A model generated the notes under the pieces. It saw nothing but the letters and a program-made list of their open reading frames with translations. It ran no database searches and was not told the DNA's origin. Positions 33,306 to 36,924 of a stretch of 36,924 nt of DNA are shown in pieces. The stretch covers positions 1 to 36,924 of the forward strand of contig JADILV010000062.1 in NCBI GenBank assembly GCA_017695115.1, read 5' to 3'. Within the stretch, counting starts at the first letter, position 1. Every line of letters starts with the position of its first letter. Source of the DNA: Candidatus Cryptobacteroides avicola (GTDB lineage: Bacteria; Bacteroidota; Bacteroidia; Bacteroidales; UBA932). Position numbers and translations under genes: made by a program.

Positions 33306-34025
33306 TTACACTTTCTGTAACAGGGATTCAATGGCGGCCTGGGCGCAGACACAGCCGAATACCGCAGGAATATAGGATATGGTCCCGACAAGGGACTTCT
33401 TGTTGCGGTCGTCGCACTCGACAATCGCCTCCTTTTTCGGGAGCTCTTCGGAAAACACTACCTGGAATCCCTTCCTTATCCCCATCCTTCTGAGCCTCTT
33501 ACGCACGACGAAAGCCAGAGGGCAGTTGAAAGACTTGGATATGTCAGTGAGCCTCACTTTGGTAGCATCGGTCTTGGCACCGGCCCCCATGGATGATACC
33601 AGCGGTATGTGCCTGTCCATACAATATTTTATAAGAGCCATTTTCGGTGACAGGGTATCTATGGCATCCACCAGAAAATCTACCTGACAGCCCCCCAGAA
33701 CGGACTCTGCTGCATCCGCTTCCAGATACTCTTTTATCACAGTGATGTCCAGCTGCGGATTGATGTCAAGCAGTCTTTCTTTCAGGACATCACACTTGGG
33801 CCTTCCTACTGTCGAATCCAGCGCCAGAAGCTGACGGTTCTTGTTGGACACGGAAACATCGTCGCTGTCCATGATTATAAGGCGGCCGACACCTGCACGC
33901 ACTACCATTTCAGCGGCATAGCCACCGACTCCGCCGACTCCGATTACAGCTACACAAGATTCCGAAAGCCTTTTCAGGCCTTCTTCTCCTATAAGCATCG
34001 CTGTACGTTCTTTCCAGATTTCCAT
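33306..34025 (-). CDS. tcdA: tRNA threonylcarbamoyladenosine dehydratase
   Basis: ThiF/E1-like ATP-dependent enzyme of 239 residues that cyclises t6A37 to ct6A in tRNAs reading ANN codons. The nucleotide motif is VAVIGVGGVGGYAAE (about 25-39), followed by the acidic DSDDVSVSNKNRQ and the FLVDAIDTLSPKMALI segment. The C-terminal FGCVCAQAAIESLL is typical of the CsdL/TcdA group. A ThiF or MoeB role is less likely because no sulfur-carrier gene is nearby and the length fits TcdA. It starts 3 bases after mazG ends, so the two form an operon. Confidence 0.92.
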   Translation of the reverse strand: MEIWKERTAMLIGEEGLKRLSESCVAVIGVGGVGGYAAEMVVRAGVGRLIIMDSDDVSVSNKNRQLLALDSTVGRPKCDVLKERLLDINPQLDITVIKEYLEADAAESVLGGCQVDFLVDAIDTLSPKMALIKYCMDRHIPLVSSMGAGAKTDATKVRLTDISKSFNCPLAFVVRKRLRRMGIRKGFQVVFSEELPKKEAIVECDDRNKKSLVGTISYIPAVFGCVCAQAAIESLLQKV

Positions 34026-34028
34026 TTT

Positions 34029-34847
34029 TCAAAGTCCTTTCGCCTTGGCCTCGTCCCAGATGGCATCCATCTCTTCAAGGGTCATATCATGCAGGTCGCG
34101 TCCCTGGCGGATGGTATGCTCTTCCAGATAGGTGAAGCGTCTCTTGAATTTGGCACAGGTGCGTTCCAGTGCGGTATCAGGGTTAAGGCCGTAGAGTCTT
34201 GCAGCATTCACAACGGCGAAAAGATAGTCGCCAAGCTCTCCTTCGGCCCTGTCGTATGCATCTTTCCTCTCCTGCTCGGAAGACGCCTTCTCCATACAGT
34301 CCAGTTCTGTCTGATATTCACCCAGTTCCTCTTTCACCTTGTCCCAGACATCCTCTTTTTTCTCCCAGTCGAATCCGACTCCGCGGGCCTTGTCCTGCAT
34401 CCTGTACGCTTTCAGAAGCGGCGGAAGGGCATCAGGAACCCCGGAAAGTATGCGCTTGTTGCCGTCCTTTTCCTTGGCTTTGAGCATTTCCCAGTTCTGC
34501 ATCACCTGCGCGGAATTTTCCACCTGAACAGTGGAGAACACATGCGGATGGCGGTATATCAGTTTGTCACACAACAGATTGATGACATCAGCAATATCGA
34601 ACTGCCCTTTCTCCTCCCCTATTTTGGAATAGAATATTACATGCAGGAGGACATCGCCCAGTTCCTTGGAAATATTCTTGCCGTCATTTTTGAGAATGGC
34701 ATCACTGAGTTCATAGACTTCCTCTATGGTCTGCGGCCTGAGGGATTCGGATGTCTGTTCCCTGTCCCACGGGCATTTGACACGCAACTCGTCCATTATG
34801 TCCAGAATACGGCCGAATGCCGCCAGTTTTTCTTCTCTTGTATTCAT
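34029..34847 (-). CDS. mazG: Nucleoside triphosphate pyrophosphohydrolase MazG
   Basis: House-cleaning enzyme that hydrolyses NTPs and dNTPs to monophosphates. The 272-residue protein has two MazG domains: the active N-terminal one with CPWDREQT, TIEEVYELSDAI and KELGDVLLHVIFYS, and a second with RAEGELGDYLFAVVNAARLYG. The first ATG is at 34847; the frame is open two codons further to a TTG. A good promoter lies 30-60 bases upstream. Genes for damaged-nucleotide cleaning next to a tRNA-modifying gene are not obviously linked in function. Confidence 0.93.
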   Translation of the reverse strand: MNTREEKLAAFGRILDIMDELRVKCPWDREQTSESLRPQTIEEVYELSDAILKNDGKNISKELGDVLLHVIFYSKIGEEKGQFDIADVINLLCDKLIYRHPHVFSTVQVENSAQVMQNWEMLKAKEKDGNKRILSGVPDALPPLLKAYRMQDKARGVGFDWEKKEDVWDKVKEELGEYQTELDCMEKASSEQERKDAYDRAEGELGDYLFAVVNAARLYGLNPDTALERTCAKFKRRFTYLEEHTIRQGRDLHDMTLEEMDAIWDEAKAKGL

Positions 34848-34876
34848 TTTCAATACGTCGCTATTGATTTGCGGTG

Positions 34877-34907
34877 CAAAGATAGAATGGGCTATATTAT
34901 TTTACAA
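34877..34907 (-). promoter_or_regulatory. mazG-tcdA promoter
   Basis: Minus-strand -7 box TATCTTTG (34877-34884) with TTG at 34905-34907, spacing 20. The -33 box overlaps the last codons of the upstream ATPase gene. Confidence 0.7.
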
Positions 34908-36444
34908 CCCATTTGTCTATGTTCCTGGTCTCGCTGCTGAAGTTCACACCTATCGTGTAGACTTTACGGCTGTCCTTCGCGAATGGAAGGGCGTACTGCT
35001 TCTCCTCGATCTGCTGCAAGGCCTGCTCCGCGCTCCCGTCCAGCTTGAACTCCATCACATACACATAGCTGTCGGTCTGCAGCACCAGGTCTATCCTGCC
35101 GCGTGAGGTGTGGTATTCCACTTTCGTGTACAGTCCTGCCAGACGGAACACTATGAAAAGGACGTTCTGGTAATGAAGCTCGATGTCTTTCGCCAGTTCA
35201 TACGGACAGTCCGCAAGGAACGACTGCAGACGCTCCATGAACCCGTCAATGTCACCGGATTTGACATCAGATATGAAGTCCCAGATTGCGAAGCCGCTCT
35301 CAGACTCCTGGATCGGGGTATAGTATGGCAGAAGAAAGTTCATAAAGCCTTCCTCTACTTCCCGGTTGGGAAATCCGAGCTCATATATGCGTGGCTCCGG
35401 GATATACCCCTTAATCGTCAGATAACCGCTCTGGTAGATGACCGGAATAGGGTTCGTTGATGCTGCGTCGATGCTGTCAAGCACATTTGAGGTGGTCTTC
35501 TCGTGCGCCATCCTGTACAGGTCGTACTTGTGAAGTTTCAGTAGCTCCACCAGGTAGGTCGGAGTGCCTGTCTCGAACCAGTAGTGTCCGTATTGTTTTT
35601 TCTTGAAAGTATTGAGCAGACTGAAAGGGTTGTATATTCCAGGACTGTCAGGATAGAAATGGTAGCCGTCATAGTCAGTCCTGAGTTGCTCGCAGGCCTG
35701 CCCGAAGGTCTGTCCGTTGGCAGTGGCAAGATCCTGTATGTCTTCGCTGAAGTTGTCAATAAGTTCTTTTTCACTTATCCCGCAGATGTCATAATATGTC
35801 TCGTCTCTGGAAATGTCCTCCAGGTTGTTCAAGTCGCTGAATACGCTCACCTTCCCGAACTTAGTCACCCCTGTCAGGAGAGCAAACTTGATATGCCCGT
35901 CTTCTGACTTCAGTGCCCCATAGAACGCTTTCAGCGTACTCCGGAAGGAATCCTGTCTTTTCTGGTCTCCTATTGCCTGCAGCATCGGCTTGTCATACTC
36001 GTCTATCAGGATGGCGACACGCTCGCCGGTTTTCTCGTGTGCCCGACGTATCACTCCGGCGAAGCGACGCTCAAGCCCCTTTTCTGCTTCATTCTTTCCG
36101 TAGATATTCTCCCACCCGATCAGGTACTCGTCCAGCAGTTCAGACAGAGAATCTTCTGATTCATATTTCCTGGTATTCAAGTCAAGATACAAGACAGGGT
36201 ATTGTTTCCACTCCTTTTCCACTTCCTGCATGGCAAGACCCTCGAAGAGGTCCTTCTTTCCCTGGAAATATGCCTCCAATGTGCTCACAAGAAGGCTCTT
36301 ACCGAAACGCCGCGGACGGCTAAGAAAATAGTAGCGGCCTGTCTTTGCCAGCTCATATATCTTTGCTGTCTTGTCCACATAAAAATAACCGTCTCTGCGC
36401 AGACTCTCGAAATTCTGTATCCCTACCGGATATAACTTCCCCAT
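34897..36444 (-). CDS. AAA-ATPase-like / PD-(D/E)XK nuclease protein (DUF1703 type)
   Basis: 515 residues. The N-terminal ATPase (PF09820-like) has MGKLYPVGIQNFESLRRDGYFYVDKT, a P-loop of the form RPRRFGKSLLVSTLEA (about 43-58) and Walker B ILIDEYDKP. The C-terminal PDDEXK_9-like nuclease has HTSRGRIDLVLQTDSYVYVMEFKLDG, giving D, E and K catalytic residues. The family is very numerous in Bacteroidales and its function is unknown; it is often found near mobile or decayed sequences, as here. It has its own probable promoter. It ends 50 bases before the mazG start codon. Confidence 0.92.
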   Translation of the reverse strand: MGKLYPVGIQNFESLRRDGYFYVDKTAKIYELAKTGRYYFLSRPRRFGKSLLVSTLEAYFQGKKDLFEGLAMQEVEKEWKQYPVLYLDLNTRKYESEDSLSELLDEYLIGWENIYGKNEAEKGLERRFAGVIRRAHEKTGERVAILIDEYDKPMLQAIGDQKRQDSFRSTLKAFYGALKSEDGHIKFALLTGVTKFGKVSVFSDLNNLEDISRDETYYDICGISEKELIDNFSEDIQDLATANGQTFGQACEQLRTDYDGYHFYPDSPGIYNPFSLLNTFKKKQYGHYWFETGTPTYLVELLKLHKYDLYRMAHEKTTSNVLDSIDAASTNPIPVIYQSGYLTIKGYIPEPRIYELGFPNREVEEGFMNFLLPYYTPIQESESGFAIWDFISDVKSGDIDGFMERLQSFLADCPYELAKDIELHYQNVLFIVFRLAGLYTKVEYHTSRGRIDLVLQTDSYVYVMEFKLDGSAEQALQQIEEKQYALPFAKDSRKVYTIGVNFSSETRNIDKWVVK

Positions 36445-36472
36445 ATCGGATATGATTGTTTGTTACTTCTGA

Positions 36473-36488
36473 CAAAAATACAAATTTA
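36473..36488 (-). promoter_or_regulatory. Putative promoter of the DUF1703 gene, two adjoining -7 boxes
   Basis: Minus-strand TAAATTTG (36481-36488) directly followed by TATTTTTG (36473-36480); both fit TAnnTTTG. No -33 match was found for either. Confidence 0.45.
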
Positions 36489-36580
36489 TTCAACATATAG
36501 TAAAGTCCCGTCACGCGGATAGGGATCGCCCTAATATATTCTGAACCGAATCGTTGACACAAACCGTTGTGCCCGCCTGA

Positions 36581-36856
36581 TTATTTGGAAGGCAGGTGGT
36601 TCTCCTTCAGGCCGACACATTCGTCAAGCGGTTTCACGAAGCGGTCCAGCTCTACAAACCTTAGCGAAATACTTTCATCAGGTACTTCTCCCGTCTGTTT
36701 TTCCCGGAAAGTGTATTCGGATATGTAACGGCCTGTCCATTCAGGTCCACACCTCTTGAAAAAGTGCCGCTGGCCCGACTGCTGCATCTCAACTATGAAC
36801 CTCGTCCCGTCATCTCCCTCGCAGCGAAGGTCCAGCCGCACGCTCTTAGTCTCCAT
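36581..36856 (-). pseudogene. Remnant of a PD-(D/E)XK nuclease-family transposase (Rpn-like)
   Basis: A 91-codon open frame. Its first part, VRLDLRCEGDDGTRFIVEMQQSGQRHFFKR, carries the nuclease core (D...E-x-Q) seen near residue 60-90 of full-length relatives. The second, GRYISEYTFREKQTGEVPDESISLRFVELDRFVKPLDEC, normally lies after a further stretch of several tens of residues. So the N-terminus, a middle segment and the C-terminus are missing; an in-frame TAA lies 8 codons before the ATG. It is probably inactive. The remnant neighbours a DUF1703 gene and a dispersed repeat. Confidence 0.75.
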
Positions 36857-36886
36857 AATGATATTTTCGTTTAATGGTTACTCCGC

Positions 36887-36916
36887 ATATTCTCCGGCTA
36901 TGCCCGGAATGGCAAC
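36887..36916 (-). repeat. Dispersed intergenic repeat, copy D (diverged)
   Basis: On the minus strand, CATTCCGGGCATAGCCGGA then GAATAT resembles the ends of copies A to C. A related string lies near 30634-30660, between prfA and the GNAT gene. Confidence 0.35.
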
Positions 36917-36924
36917 GCAGGGAC

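Noticed and set aside
34089..34940. Plus-strand open frame of 283 codons opposite mazG
   Set aside because: Antisense shadow of a conserved gene, with no start signals or domain content.
36353..36562. Minus-strand open frame of 69 codons
   Set aside because: It overlaps the promoter and 5' end of the DUF1703 gene in another frame and has no recognisable content.

Overview
This window looks like a chromosomal segment of a Bacteroidales bacterium of moderate GC. Family cannot be fixed from sequence; a gut Rikenellaceae-like or other uncultured lineage fits. Three things point to Bacteroidota: the gene set (GldH lipoprotein next to a RicT/PSP1 protein and DNA polymerase III delta', paired PorT-like outer-membrane barrels, a GIN-domain lipoprotein, a PII-like protein next to an RND pump); promoters of the Bacteroidota form, with a -7 box TAnnTTTG and sometimes a TTG/TTTG -33 box; and start codons without clear Shine-Dalgarno sequences. 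No tRNA, rRNA, CRISPR array or intact insertion sequence was seen.

Layout. 1-557: a possible end of an upstream gene, then about 475 bases without a convincing gene, ending in the alr promoter. 558-2828 (+): alr, a low-molecular-weight phosphatase and a DJ-1/PfpI protein. A long perfect hairpin separates these from the converging 2984-8133 block (-): ahcY, miaA, prfB and class I fumarase. smpB (+) diverges from ahcY. 8782-16252 (-) reads, in transcription order from the right: PII-like gene, then outer-membrane barrel 2, trxA, barrel 1, LOG-family hydrolase, polyprenyl synthase, holB, ricT, gldH, trmB. 16249-26186 (-) is a long co-directional run: aspS, lgt, prolyl-tRNA deacylase-like, HAD phosphatase, then a tripartite RND efflux operon (TolC, adaptor, pump) whose pump gene overlaps the PII-like gene. 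26341-27015 (+) is a GIN-domain lipoprotein. 27023-30591 (-) is prfA, yhhQ, queC, queF and a thioesterase. 30663-34847 (-) holds a GNAT-like protein, a DUF4143-type ATPase, tcdA and mazG. The right end carries a DUF1703-type ATPase/nuclease and a decayed PD-(D/E)XK transposase.

How the genes work together. Much of the window serves translation: both release factors (prfA, prfB), tmRNA partner smpB, aspS, a trans-editing deacylase, and five tRNA-modification genes (miaA, trmB, queC, queF, tcdA) plus a queuosine-precursor transporter. A second theme is the envelope: alr, lgt, polyprenyl synthase, GldH, two barrels, efflux. No obvious new defence or biosynthetic system is present. The most unusual signals are non-coding: a roughly 240-base hairpin-rich leader in front of barrel 2; a 17-base motif shared exactly by the leaders of alr and barrel 2; dispersed short intergenic repeats, one abutting a start codon; and operator-like palindromes upstream of the GIN lipoprotein and the DUF4143 ATPase.
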